DNA from: Candidatus Heimdallarchaeota archaeon
GTDB lineage: Archaea > Asgardarchaeota > Heimdallarchaeia > Heimdallarchaeales > Heimdallarchaeaceae
Reading direction: 5' to 3'
Length of the DNA stretch: 58,915 nt
Assembly: GCA_030668875.1 (NCBI GenBank)
Contig: DAOVER010000010.1
Location: 24,001-82,915, forward strand
Both the position numbers and the translations under genes were made by a program. Of the stretch, positions 17,259 to 26,363 are shown in pieces. Each line of letters starts with the position of its first letter. Within the stretch, counting starts at the first letter, position 1. The notes under the pieces were generated by a model. It saw nothing but the letters and a program-made list of their open reading frames with translations. It ran no database searches and was not told the origin of the DNA.

Positions 17259-19094
17259 CTAGAATAAGCCACCTCCTCCACCTCCACCACCCACGGTAGG
17301 TATGCTGTTAATATCATTAGGATCAGAGGGATCATATGTGAAGGGGGGATTAATTTCATAATAATCCGTATAACCATCCCCATCTGTATCCACATTTAGA
17401 GGATTAGTGTAGTAGACATGGTATTCTTGATAGTCTGATAACCCATCACCATCAGTGTCAGCAACATGAGGGTTGGAACATGCGAGGAACTCCTCATAAT
17501 TTAACAGTTGGTCATTGTCAGGGTCACCTAATTTATCTGATGAATCAAGAGGATCAAAAGAGTAAGTTATTTCCCAGCCATCAATCATTGTATCACCATC
17601 AGTATCTATGCACAATGGATCTGTTCCATAGGTATCCACCTCAGAACCATCTGATAACCCATCACCATCAGTATCAGCATCGAAAGGGTCTGTACCTAAC
17701 TGAAGCTCCTCCATATCATACAAACCATCACTATCAGTATCAGTAGGAGTTGTTATGTTAGCTTCTTCTACTGCACTCCATGCGTTTATCTGACCATATC
17801 CATACTTATTATCATGACCTGAATCACCTAAATCTTCTACTGTTGCTATTAAAATGTCTCTAACGTCATCTGGTGTAAACCAAGGATTCGCACTAAGTAT
17901 TAGTGCACAAGTTCCTGCAACCATGGGAGCTGCCATAGAAGTACCAGTTCCTTCATAATAAGTGTTTGAAGGATAGGTACTTAAAATAAGTGTACCTGGA
18001 GCACTAACGTCCAAACTACTTCCTGTACAACTTGAGCTATGTCGAGTCACAGAAGTAGGATCAGTAGAAGAAGGTTCAGGTTCTAGATTGGCAACTGCAA
18101 TAGATTTATCATACTTTGCAGGAGCACATACCCACCAATAGTAAAAAAGATCAAGATACCAGCCTTTATTACCTGCAGCAGCAACCACAATAACCCCTGC
18201 ATCCCAAGCTCTGTTTGTAGCTTCTTTAAGAGCGGTGGTCCCAAATGGACCTCCAAGACTTAAATTTATGATATCCATATCATTTTCAATAGCCCAATCA
18301 ATTCCTGCAATGATGTTGGAAAAACTACCTTTTCCAGAACTATCCAGAACTTTAATACCATATAAAGAAACTTTTGGCGCAACACCAATAATACCTGGAA
18401 CGTCATTATCTTCAGCTCCTACAATTCCTGCAACATGAGTTCCATGCCCTTCATCATCATATGGATTATTGTCATTATTTACATAATCTATTCCTGTTAC
18501 ATAGTTATCATCAAGATCTGGATGGGTGTAATCTATTCCTGAATCTATAATACCCACTTTGATATTTTCTCCAGCATAATTTCCAAGAACTACATCTGTT
18601 GCGTCTTCTTCACCGCCCCAAACTCTCTCTGCATCTATCCAATCTACTCCCCACGAGAGTTGATCATTTTCGGTAGGTTCAACATAATCTGTAATATTAT
18701 CATTAATAATAATCTCATCTTCACTGCATAATTGCACATAGCTATCTTCATCTATGACACTTACAAACCAGGCTGATTCTAGGTAAGCATATAACCCACT
18801 TGGAAACTTCCCAGCTAGACCATTTAAACTACTATAAATTCTCGTGATTTCCAAGTCTTTGATATCTACTAATACCTCTTTATTAAAAAGTACTACAGCG
18901 TCAATATATTGATCATCTTTAGTGATATAATCTTTCGCAGATAGTTCAACCGTACAACAAGGGTTTTTATTAGTCTCATCTAGAGCAAAAATAGACATTT
19001 TACTCTTATTCATATAGGCACTACTCATATTTCCAGTAATTGAAAATATAAACATAAATACTAAACTATAAACTACAACTTCCCTTATTTTCAT
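17259..19094 (-). CDS. Secreted subtilisin-like serine protease with calcium-binding repeats
   Basis: This 611-residue exported peptidase of family S8 has an N-terminal signal segment (VVVYSLVFMFIFSITGNMSS), a pro-region, and the catalytic domain from about residue 150 to 440. The triad is Asp184 (VGIIDSGIDYTHPDL), His217 (GHGTHVAG) and Ser386 (GTGTSMAAPMVAG), with oxyanion Asn309. From about residue 455 there are thrombospondin type 3-like repeats (DTDGDGLSD pattern), which bind calcium. It ends in an eight-glycine run and LF. There is no C-terminal membrane anchor. It is divergent from another secreted protein with the same repeats. Confidence 0.94.
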   Translation of the reverse strand: MKIREVVVYSLVFMFIFSITGNMSSAYMNKSKMSIFALDETNKNPCCTVELSAKDYITKDDQYIDAVVLFNKEVLVDIKDLEITRIYSSLNGLAGKFPSGLYAYLESAWFVSVIDEDSYVQLCSEDEIIINDNITDYVEPTENDQLSWGVDWIDAERVWGGEEDATDVVLGNYAGENIKVGIIDSGIDYTHPDLDDNYVTGIDYVNNDNNPYDDEGHGTHVAGIVGAEDNDVPGIIGVAPKVSLYGIKVLDSSGKGSFSNIIAGIDWAIENDMDIINLSLGGPFGTTALKEATNRAWDAGVIVVAAAGNKGWYLDLFYYWWVCAPAKYDKSIAVANLEPEPSSTDPTSVTRHSSSCTGSSLDVSAPGTLILSTYPSNTYYEGTGTSMAAPMVAGTCALILSANPWFTPDDVRDILIATVEDLGDSGHDNKYGYGQINAWSAVEEANITTPTDTDSDGLYDMEELQLGTDPFDADTDGDGLSDGSEVDTYGTDPLCIDTDGDTMIDGWEITYSFDPLDSSDKLGDPDNDQLLNYEEFLACSNPHVADTDGDGLSDYQEYHVYYTNPLNVDTDGDGYTDYYEINPPFTYDPSDPNDINSIPTVGGGGGGGGLF

Positions 19095-19303
19095 AGTAAA
19101 CTAAATAAAAAAAAATAGATATAAAAGCATTTGGTAAACATAATCGTTCTTATAAAAATTAGACAAATATTTACTAATTGCTAGTGAAAATATTATTATA
19201 ATCAGAAAGTTTCATAATACTTGAAAACATTTTAGTAAACTCTGCTAAGAAAGAAAACACTTAACACATGAGAACCTATAAAGAGTTGAAGGAGTAGAAG
19301 AGT

Positions 19304-21007
19304 GTGGAGCAAAAGAAGTTAAGATCAATTATTATCTTTATGATGATTTTAGTGTGTATAACCTATAAACATTCTTTAATGCCAAGTGTAAAAACCTCTC
19401 CTTCAACAATAAAAACAGTCATAACCAACCCTACTTTAGAATGGTCTTTCCCAGCAGCTGACAGTATTCGTTCATGTCCAGCTGTAGCAGATCTTGATGG
19501 TGATGGGTTTTTAGATGTTCTAGTTACCTCTCGGGATAGAAATCTCTACTGTATCAATTATGAAGGTGAGGTGAATTGGGTTTACACAACTGGGTCGAAC
19601 ATTGTGTCCTCACCTGCAATAGCAGACCTTGACAATGATGGTACTCTTGAAATACTTGTTGGATCCTATGATAATATGCTCCATTGTGTCAGTCATGAAG
19701 GAGAGGTGGAATGGACATATAATACTAAAAGAAATATTTATTCTTCCCCAACTATTGCAGACATAGACAGAGATGGTGTACTTGAAATCCTTATAGGTTC
19801 AGAGGATTACAACCTATACTGCATCGATAATCAAGGAAGACAAAAATGGAACTATACCACTAGTAGCGCGATTTTTTCTACTCCATGTGTAGCTGATTTG
19901 GATAAAGATGGATATCTAGAAATATTAGTAGGATCATGGGATGGTTATCTCCATTGTGTTAATGCCACAGGAGAAAGAAAATGGAGATTTTTTGCTAAAG
20001 GAGTAGTTACTTCCTCTGCTGCAGTAGCCGATCTAGATCATGATGGGTGGTTAGAAATAGTGTTTGGGTCATGGGATAACAATTTATATTGCCTAAACAA
20101 CTTAGGTGCACTTAAATGGAATTATACTATAATCAATTATGTTGCATCCTCCCCAGGATTAGGCGATCTTGACAATGATGGTTACCTAGAAATAGTATTT
20201 GGATCAGGGTCTGAAGACCAGAGTATATACTGTATAGATTATGATGGTAGTTTTGCATGGAAATTTACTACAAGAAATGGAATTCGTTCTTCCCCAGCAT
20301 TAATAGATTTTGATAGTGATAGTTTACTAGAAGTCCTAATTGGTTCTTATGATAATGATCTTTACCTTATTAATCATTATGGACAAGTAGAATGGCAATA
20401 TACAACAGATGATTATATCGCATCATCGCCTTATGTGACAGACTTAGATGGGGACAATATTCTTGAAGTGCTTATAGGATCAGATGATAACAACTTATAT
20501 TGTTTCTCTTTAAAGCCCCTAAATTCAAGAATAAGTATACAAGGCAGTGCTGCTCCATGGCCTTGTTTTATGGGGTCTGCTTACCATACTGGTTGGATGG
20601 ACTCTGATGGTGACTATCTTGACGATTTAACAGAAGAATTTTACCAAACTAACCATACTAATGATGACACCGATGGAGACGGTTTTGTTGATGGTTGGGA
20701 AGTCCAAGTGGGGCTTAATCCACTCATTGATGACGCTCACGAGGACAAAGATGGTGATGGGTTAACCAATTATGAAGAAGCTAAGGTTTACCACACCTCG
20801 CTTTTCACTGCAGATACAGACAAAGATGGTTTATTAGATGGATGGGAAATAGAAAACGGTCATGATCCGTTAAAATGGGATAATTGGGCCAAGCTCTTTG
20901 GATTATATCTACTCCCTCTGTGGTTAGCTGTTCCTGTTCTTGCATATGTTCTTACCTATAAACATCTTCCATCAAAATATCAAATGTTCAAGAAAAAAAC
21001 TAAATAA
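19304..21007 (+). CDS. Membrane-anchored FG-GAP/PQQ-like beta-propeller protein
   Basis: This 567-residue surface protein starts at GTG with an N-terminal membrane segment (IIIFMMILVCITYK). About eight propeller repeats follow over residues 45-405, each with a SSPAIADLDNDGTLEILVGS core (calcium-binding FG-GAP/VCBS loop) and an LYCIDNQGRQKWNYTT strand as in PQQ-like propellers. Thrombospondin type 3-like repeats (DTDGDGFVDGWEV) cover about residues 430-525. A C-terminal membrane helix (YLLPLWLAVPVLAYVL) with a lysine-rich tail anchors it. It probably presents a ligand- or polymer-binding propeller outside the cell. It shares its intergenic region with the divergent subtilase. Confidence 0.87.
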   Translation: MEQKKLRSIIIFMMILVCITYKHSLMPSVKTSPSTIKTVITNPTLEWSFPAADSIRSCPAVADLDGDGFLDVLVTSRDRNLYCINYEGEVNWVYTTGSNIVSSPAIADLDNDGTLEILVGSYDNMLHCVSHEGEVEWTYNTKRNIYSSPTIADIDRDGVLEILIGSEDYNLYCIDNQGRQKWNYTTSSAIFSTPCVADLDKDGYLEILVGSWDGYLHCVNATGERKWRFFAKGVVTSSAAVADLDHDGWLEIVFGSWDNNLYCLNNLGALKWNYTIINYVASSPGLGDLDNDGYLEIVFGSGSEDQSIYCIDYDGSFAWKFTTRNGIRSSPALIDFDSDSLLEVLIGSYDNDLYLINHYGQVEWQYTTDDYIASSPYVTDLDGDNILEVLIGSDDNNLYCFSLKPLNSRISIQGSAAPWPCFMGSAYHTGWMDSDGDYLDDLTEEFYQTNHTNDDTDGDGFVDGWEVQVGLNPLIDDAHEDKDGDGLTNYEEAKVYHTSLFTADTDKDGLLDGWEIENGHDPLKWDNWAKLFGLYLLPLWLAVPVLAYVLTYKHLPSKYQMFKKKTK

Positions 21008-21092
21008 CAACTTTCTAATATCACATCTAGCATACATCTTCTTTTATTTACAAAAGAAGTACTTATCAACTCCTTTACGTGGCATTATCTTA

Positions 21093-21638
21093 ATGTCAGA
21101 ATCTACAAAAGACAAAGGGTTTACCCAAGAGTTCATTCAAAAGATAGATGATTTTCTTAGTGGCGCAAACAAACTTGCTATTCTTGGAATCGGTAATGAA
21201 GATAATGGAGACGATGCTGTAGGACTATATGTTTTAATGAGTCTTCAACTAGCAAACCTTCCTGATTGGGTAACAAATTTTTATTGTGAACGAGTGCCTG
21301 AACATTTTCTTGGAAAGATAGCCAAACTAAGCCCTAACAGGATATTGTTATTAGATGCCGCTGATATGAAAGAGATACCGGGAGCTATCGCAATCTTTTC
21401 AAAAGAACTTATTTCGAAAGGTTTTCACATGTCAACCCATAATCTATCTTTAACAATGCTAGAAGAATTTCTTAAACCAGACGTACCAGATTTGGTAACG
21501 CTATATATAGGAATCCAACCAAAAAATATGCACTTTCAAACACCCTTATCAGATGAATGTAGTAAGGCAGCAGATGAATTTGCAGATTTACTTATTGAAA
21601 GAATTGATTTAGTAGATAAGACTCGAAAAACTAATTGA
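21093..21638 (+). CDS. hycI: [NiFe]-hydrogenase maturation protease (HycI/HyaD family)
   Basis: This 181-residue protease cleaves the C-terminal tail of the hydrogenase large subunit after nickel insertion. The family motif is LAILGIGNEDNGDDAVGLYV, with Glu and Asp as nickel-sensing ligands, followed by CERVPEHFLGKIAK and LLLDAADMKEIPGAIAIF and by a histidine in HMSTHNLSL. I chose ATG 21093 (MSESTKDKGF); the frame is open further upstream into the previous gene, but the conserved protein begins here. hypD, hypC and the hydrogenase genes follow within 2-7 kb. Confidence 0.93.
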   Translation: MSESTKDKGFTQEFIQKIDDFLSGANKLAILGIGNEDNGDDAVGLYVLMSLQLANLPDWVTNFYCERVPEHFLGKIAKLSPNRILLLDAADMKEIPGAIAIFSKELISKGFHMSTHNLSLTMLEEFLKPDVPDLVTLYIGIQPKNMHFQTPLSDECSKAADEFADLLIERIDLVDKTRKTN

Positions 21639-21875
21639 GACTGCACTCAACAACTTGTTACTAAGAAATATACTGTTAAGCTTGGTCCTGCTGGTTCTTA
21701 TTACCTTGCTATTCTTCATACTAATCCCTCTACATTTGTTCAACTTGATATTGTTGTTACTTTTCTTGGAACTACTAATATTGGTTTGATAATTGGGATA
21801 GCAATCGGTTCTGTAGCTGTTTTAGCTGGTTCTAGTGTAGGTATTTGGTTCTATCTGAAAAGAAAGAAAGCATGA
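21639..21875 (+). pseudogene. C-terminal fragment of a membrane-anchored surface protein
   Basis: Directly after the protease stop codon, and in the same frame, 78 codons stay open without any ATG. They encode a beta-rich stretch (KYTVKLGPAGSYYLAILHT) followed by one membrane helix (NIGLIIGIAIGSVAVLAGSS) and a basic KRKKA end. This is the typical C-terminal anchor of a secreted archaeal protein. The N-terminal part is missing, so it is best read as the stump of a deleted gene whose break falls exactly at the hycI stop. Translational readthrough of hycI is a less likely alternative. Confidence 0.65.
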
Positions 21876-21892
21876 GAACCCTTCATAAAATC

Positions 21893-23290
21893 CTACTCTT
21901 TCATTTTCTCCCATAATGTTTTTTCTACTTCTTCTTTTTCTTCTTCTGAAAACAGTTTAGTTCTATTTACTTGTTCGATAACTAAATGTAATACGTTTTC
22001 TTTCACTTTACTATCATTTTTTCCAGTTAATTTGACGAAATATTCAGTAAATTTTTCAATATTATCTGAATGGTATTTAATTAGTATTTTTACTATTTCT
22101 TCTATTATCTTGGTTTCAGTTAACTTATTTGGATCTAATTCATTCAATTTTTCAACTATCATCCTACCTTTTACTATAGACTTTCTTGCTTCTTCATTCC
22201 AATCTTCCCTCTGCATTAATTGTGATAATAATCTTAGTGCTATCTCAATTCCTACAATATAACCTTTTGATACTTCTGGGTAGAAGGCTACTTCATGTGT
22301 TGAATCATGGAGGAAAGTGAATATTCTATCAGCAAATTCAAAAACTGATATCGTTTTTATCTCTCTCTCAAATTGTATTATTAATTCTGACACTCTTTCT
22401 AAAAGACCGTTTGCGTTTTTATAATCTCCATCAAACCAAAACTTAGACACTGCTGAAATATTCTCTAAGATTGAATTTACATACAAATGTTCGAATTCTT
22501 CTTCTATTTCACCGTTTTTTCTGTAAATCTCCCCCAACCTATACATCAAACCCGCTCTAACAGAAATTACTCCTGCAAGTTTCTCTCTCTCTAATTCATA
22601 ATTTATCAGCAATGTATAGATTAGGATCCAATTTTTGTAAATATGTTTTTGAGCTTCTTCATCTGCAGGTATTTCAGCGAGACTTCTATAATATCTGTCT
22701 GTTGTTTTTAGTATTACTTTTATCGCATTTCTAATCTGTTCATCCTGCTCTATTCTTTTTTCTCCTACATAAGCTATTATTGATTCAACCAAATTTACAT
22801 ACTTTCCTGCTATAAGAGGAGTGTTCATCGCAACCTCAAAATATTTTTTTGCTATATCTTCCAATTTTGTTGTCATGTTTTCTATTTTCTTAATTTGAAA
22901 GAATTTTTGAAGTTCATCTGGACAATTTTCAGATAATAATAATTTTACTGTTGGGTAAGAATTCAGTTTTTCTAATATTGTTTTTTTGAAAAAACTTATT
23001 TCAATCTGATAAGATTTCTTGTTAATTGATTCAATGAAATTATTCTTTTCTTCTTCATAAAAATGGCTCATAACTACTTCAACAAGAACTGAATGAGTGA
23101 ACTTAGCTCCACACACAAAACATTTCTCATCCTCATTTTTAACTGGTTCTTTACAAGAAGGACATAATGTCTCATATACAACATTTATTACTCCACATTT
23201 CTTACAGTACTGGCTATCATAATAATTCGTTTCCCCACAATTGAAACATTTGCACACTTTGTACATTTTCTCTTCTTCTTGTTTGTCCAT
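21893..23290 (-). CDS. Zinc-ribbon protein with helical C-terminal domain, function unknown
   Basis: This 465-residue protein starts with four CxxC pairs (CFNCGETNYYDSQYCKKC, then CPSCKEPVKNEDEKCFVC), a double zinc ribbon over about residues 15-62. The remaining 400 residues are charged alpha-helices that resemble a tandem helical-repeat protein (ARVISVRAGLMYRLGEIYRKNGEIEEEFEHL-type helices). No membrane segment is visible. Translation could also begin at Met9. Double zinc ribbons often mediate protein or nucleic-acid contacts; I do not recognise the family. Confidence 0.75.
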   Translation of the reverse strand: MDKQEEEKMYKVCKCFNCGETNYYDSQYCKKCGVINVVYETLCPSCKEPVKNEDEKCFVCGAKFTHSVLVEVVMSHFYEEEKNNFIESINKKSYQIEISFFKKTILEKLNSYPTVKLLLSENCPDELQKFFQIKKIENMTTKLEDIAKKYFEVAMNTPLIAGKYVNLVESIIAYVGEKRIEQDEQIRNAIKVILKTTDRYYRSLAEIPADEEAQKHIYKNWILIYTLLINYELEREKLAGVISVRAGLMYRLGEIYRKNGEIEEEFEHLYVNSILENISAVSKFWFDGDYKNANGLLERVSELIIQFEREIKTISVFEFADRIFTFLHDSTHEVAFYPEVSKGYIVGIEIALRLLSQLMQREDWNEEARKSIVKGRMIVEKLNELDPNKLTETKIIEEIVKILIKYHSDNIEKFTEYFVKLTGKNDSKVKENVLHLVIEQVNRTKLFSEEEKEEVEKTLWEKMKE

Positions 23291-23571
23291 CAGTAAGACC
23301 CCAGTTCTCTGGTAGTAATTACTGTCTGTTCATTTAAGCCTTGTGTGGCAAAACACTCTGTAGGTCAGTGAAAGTTAAAGAATTTTTAGGAATTAGTCCT
23401 TTTTCCTTTTAGGTAACTATTATTTAATCCCTTCCTACTTCTTTCTTGGGACTAGTCATTAGCTCTTTACTTACCCAAGTAAAAATTAGGTACTAGCTCC
23501 ACTATTAAAATATATAATGCATTATCGAACAATTTAATAAAAGATAATTATCAACTGTTTTTGACTTTAAA

Positions 23572-24672
23572 ATGGAAATTGAGGATCAATATCGGGACAC
23601 GATAGCTGTTAATACATTACTTGGGAAAATAAACAACCTTGCAAGTAGTAAAAAGGGTATGATTCGAATACAGCACATTTGTGGAACACATGAATATGCG
23701 ATTGTAAAAAATGGTCTTCGTTCATTATTACCAAAAAACATAGAAATTCAAGCAGGTGTTGGTTGCCCTGTCTGTGTTTGTTCGGCACAAGATATCGATG
23801 AAGTTCTTTGGATAGCTGATAATCATAATGTTACTATCACTACCTTCGGTGATATGATGCGAGTTCCCTCTTCCACTGAATCTTTATATCAAACACAAGG
23901 AAGAGGAGTCAATATCCAAATTGTTTATGGTATTAGTGATGCTATAAAACTAGCAGAAAAGAATCCTGAAACGGAATTTGTTTTCTTCAGTGTTGGTTTT
24001 GAAACTACCTCCTGCGTTACAGCTGCTGAAGTTGTAAGAACTAATTTACCTAATTTCAGTATTTATTCTTCTCACAAAGTTGTTCCACCTGCTATGGAAT
24101 TACTATTACAAAGAGATGATTTAGAATTTGATGGCTTCCTAGCTCCTGGACATGTATCAACGATTATAGGTGCTAAACCCTATGAGTTCATTCCTGAGAA
24201 ATACAATTTCCCCGTATCTATTGCTGGTTTTGAACCAGTTGATATTCTACTTGGAATTTATTCTGTGCTAGAACAGATCATAGATGGAACAGCCAGAGTT
24301 GATAACATGTATAAACGATACGTTAAGTATGAAGGTAATTCCGCAGCTTTACGAATTGTTAAGGATGCCTTCGTTTTATCCGACGCTCGATGGAGAGGAT
24401 TGGGAGTTTGGCCAGAAACAGGTCACGAGATAAACGATAAATATGCACACATAGATGCTAAAAAGAAATTTGATATCCCTAATCTACCAGCTGAAGATCT
24501 TCGTGACGGTTGTATTTGTGATGAAATCTTAATAGGAAAATCCAAACCTCAAAAATGTAAACTATTCAACAAATCTTGTAGACCTGATTATCCTATTGGG
24601 GCTTGTATGGTCAGTCACGAAGGTACCTGCAATGTCGCTGCAACCTATGAAGAGATAATTTGGGAAGATTAA
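23572..24672 (+). CDS. hypD: Hydrogenase maturation factor HypD
   Basis: This 366-residue iron-sulfur protein forms, with HypC, the scaffold on which Fe(CN)2CO is assembled for [NiFe] hydrogenases. Conserved motifs are present: HICGTHEYAI, GVGCPVCVC, FFSVGFETTS, FLAPGHVSTIIG, IAGFEPVDIL and the C-terminal cysteine cluster (CICDEILIG...CKLFNKSCRPDYPIGACMVSHEGTC) that holds the [4Fe-4S] centre. Length is typical. hypC follows after 53 bases. Confidence 0.97.
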   Translation: MEIEDQYRDTIAVNTLLGKINNLASSKKGMIRIQHICGTHEYAIVKNGLRSLLPKNIEIQAGVGCPVCVCSAQDIDEVLWIADNHNVTITTFGDMMRVPSSTESLYQTQGRGVNIQIVYGISDAIKLAEKNPETEFVFFSVGFETTSCVTAAEVVRTNLPNFSIYSSHKVVPPAMELLLQRDDLEFDGFLAPGHVSTIIGAKPYEFIPEKYNFPVSIAGFEPVDILLGIYSVLEQIIDGTARVDNMYKRYVKYEGNSAALRIVKDAFVLSDARWRGLGVWPETGHEINDKYAHIDAKKKFDIPNLPAEDLRDGCICDEILIGKSKPQKCKLFNKSCRPDYPIGACMVSHEGTCNVAATYEEIIWED

Positions 24673-24725
24673 ATTGTTAGATAAAAAGAGTTAATTAGTC
24701 AAAAATAGAAAAAGATTTGAGAGCT

Positions 24726-24950
24726 ATGTGTCTTGCAATTCCCGGTCTAGTTTGTGAGCTTGTTAATGAGAAAAGAGTGATTGTTGACATTACAGGAGTA
24801 AGAAGAGAAGCAGATACATCTCTTTTGGAAGAATCACTAGAGGTTGGAGATTATGTTCTTGTACATACTGGTTTTATAATTTCCAAATTAGATTCTGAAC
24901 AAGCAAAAGAAGATTTGAAACTTTGGGATGAGATACTAAGCAATCAGTAG
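24726..24950 (+). CDS. hypC: Hydrogenase maturation chaperone HypC
   Basis: This 74-residue chaperone binds HypD and carries the Fe(CN)2CO unit to the hydrogenase large subunit. It must begin MCLAIPG so that Cys2 is exposed after Met removal, so the start is ATG 24726 and not the TTG 9 bases upstream that would add three residues. The core VDITGVRREADTSLLEESLEVGDYVLVHTGFIISKLD is standard. It is separated by only 53 bases from hypD. Confidence 0.95.
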   Translation: MCLAIPGLVCELVNEKRVIVDITGVRREADTSLLEESLEVGDYVLVHTGFIISKLDSEQAKEDLKLWDEILSNQ

Positions 24951-25020
24951 AGATTTTCATTTCTTTATTTTCAAAAACTTCCGATAAGTTAAATAAATTC
25001 ACAATTATTATTTATATCAT

Positions 25021-25707
25021 ATGAGTTTCAAAGAAAAAGACGCGAATGCTCAAATTTTGAGAAATTTTGTAGATTTTTCCACTAAGTCTAATCAGTATTT
25101 TACAACTCATTTGTCTAGCACTATCTCAGATATATTTGATTTAGATGAATGTTCTGGTGAAGCTCTGAGTAAAGTAGATGCCCAAAAAGGTGTTCTACTA
25201 CTAAAGAGAAAATTCAAAATGTTAAGCAATCTAGATATTGCCCATATCCTTATTCTAGTAGCAAGAGGATTCAAATTCAGACTAGTAACTGAAAGAGTTT
25301 TTCTATGTGAAGAAAGGGCAATTTTTCCCAATATTGAACACATTCCACCTCTAAAACCAAAACTTTCCGATGATTATGATATTAAGAGCGCTATTCTTAA
25401 TGCAATTCTAGAAGGGTTGGAAAAAGAAGATGAGGAACTGGAACAAGAAATCATCAAATCAATACCTGAGTTATTAGAAAAAGCATCAGGAGTTCGCTAT
25501 ACTGGTAGATTTCTTTCTATAAATGAGTGGTTACATCAAAAGGAACAAGAAGGTAACTGGATATCTGAAGAAATTTTCCGTTTTGGTGAAAACAACATGA
25601 CACCATGGATATTGGGGAATATTCTTATTCTACAAGCAAGAGGATGGTATCTACAGGAAATTCCAGAGAAGTTTAAAGGGAGCGATTTTGTCCTCATAAA
25701 GAAGTAG
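25021..25707 (+). CDS. Unknown protein with an internal duplication, between hypC and the hydrogenase operon
   Basis: This 228-residue soluble protein has two related halves, each ending in a similar motif: LDIAHILILVARGFKFRLVTE near residue 70 and WILGNILILQARGWYLQEIPE near residue 200. Each half is preceded by an acidic helical stretch and a segment with a conserved ELL/SKV-type helix. A TATA-like element just upstream of the ATG (TTATTTATATCATATG) suggests a leaderless transcript of its own. The position between hypC and the catalytic subunits suggests an accessory role, but that is inference. Confidence 0.7.
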   Translation: MSFKEKDANAQILRNFVDFSTKSNQYFTTHLSSTISDIFDLDECSGEALSKVDAQKGVLLLKRKFKMLSNLDIAHILILVARGFKFRLVTERVFLCEERAIFPNIEHIPPLKPKLSDDYDIKSAILNAILEGLEKEDEELEQEIIKSIPELLEKASGVRYTGRFLSINEWLHQKEQEGNWISEEIFRFGENNMTPWILGNILILQARGWYLQEIPEKFKGSDFVLIKK

Positions 25708-25840
25708 TTAAAGTTTTGTTCCAATGAACTTTTTTTTATTCAACCAAGCTTTTCTTTGTTAATAAATTATTCATCTTACAAGCATAACCTTTTTTTATTA
25801 CTTCAAAATGATTTACCTAAACATAATAAGAGGACTTCTT

Positions 25841-26362
25841 ATGAGTAATGAACTCAAAGAGCTAGAGGACATATTGAAAATTACATTTTCAAAGGATCTT
25901 GTAAAGGAAGTAAAAAAGGTTGAGGAAGGACATTTTGACATTCTAACAACCCCCGATAAGGCTTACGATCTTATGAAGATTCTTACAGAAGAGGCTGGAA
26001 TTTATCACCTTTCAACAGTCACAGCTGTTGAAAGAGAAAAAGAATTCAACGTCTTTTATCACATCCAACATAGGATAGAAGAAGAATTCAGGGAAGTACC
26101 CATCAATTTCATAGTAACGGGAATCAACAAAGATAAACCAAAAACACCAAGTTTGTTAGATTTCTTTGTAGCTGCTGATTATTATGAGCGCGAGTGTTAC
26201 GATTTCTTTGGAATTTATTTCGAGAATCATCCATTCATGCAAAGATTGATACTTCCAGAAAAATGGCCAGATGATGTTAGACCAATGCTAAAAGAATATG
26301 GTTGGGAAGAACTAAAAGAGATAACTCTTGGCATTGCAAAACAAATTTCGGAGAATGATTAA
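25841..26362 (+). CDS. Group 4 hydrogenase NuoC-like subunit (30-kDa)
   Basis: This 173-residue subunit corresponds to the complex I 30-kDa/NuoC protein, which supports the catalytic large subunit. The C-terminal signature is visible: VPINFIVTG...TPSLLDFFVAADYYERECYDFFGIYFENHPFMQRLILPEKWPDDVRPMLKEY (ER-x-x-D-x-F-G and P-x-R). I chose ATG 25841 (MSNELKELEDI) with GAGGA upstream, not the in-frame ATG at 25808. It overlaps nothing and ends one base before the start of the large subunit. Confidence 0.92.
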   Translation: MSNELKELEDILKITFSKDLVKEVKKVEEGHFDILTTPDKAYDLMKILTEEAGIYHLSTVTAVEREKEFNVFYHIQHRIEEEFREVPINFIVTGINKDKPKTPSLLDFFVAADYYERECYDFFGIYFENHPFMQRLILPEKWPDDVRPMLKEYGWEELKEITLGIAKQISEND

Positions 26363-26363
26363 A

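Noticed and set aside
17480..17746. Plus-strand frame rich in His and Gln
   Set aside because: It is the complement of the Asp-rich calcium-repeat region of the subtilase.
20940..21092. N-terminal extension of the hydrogenase protease
   Set aside because: It overlaps the end of the propeller gene and the conserved protease starts at ATG 21093.
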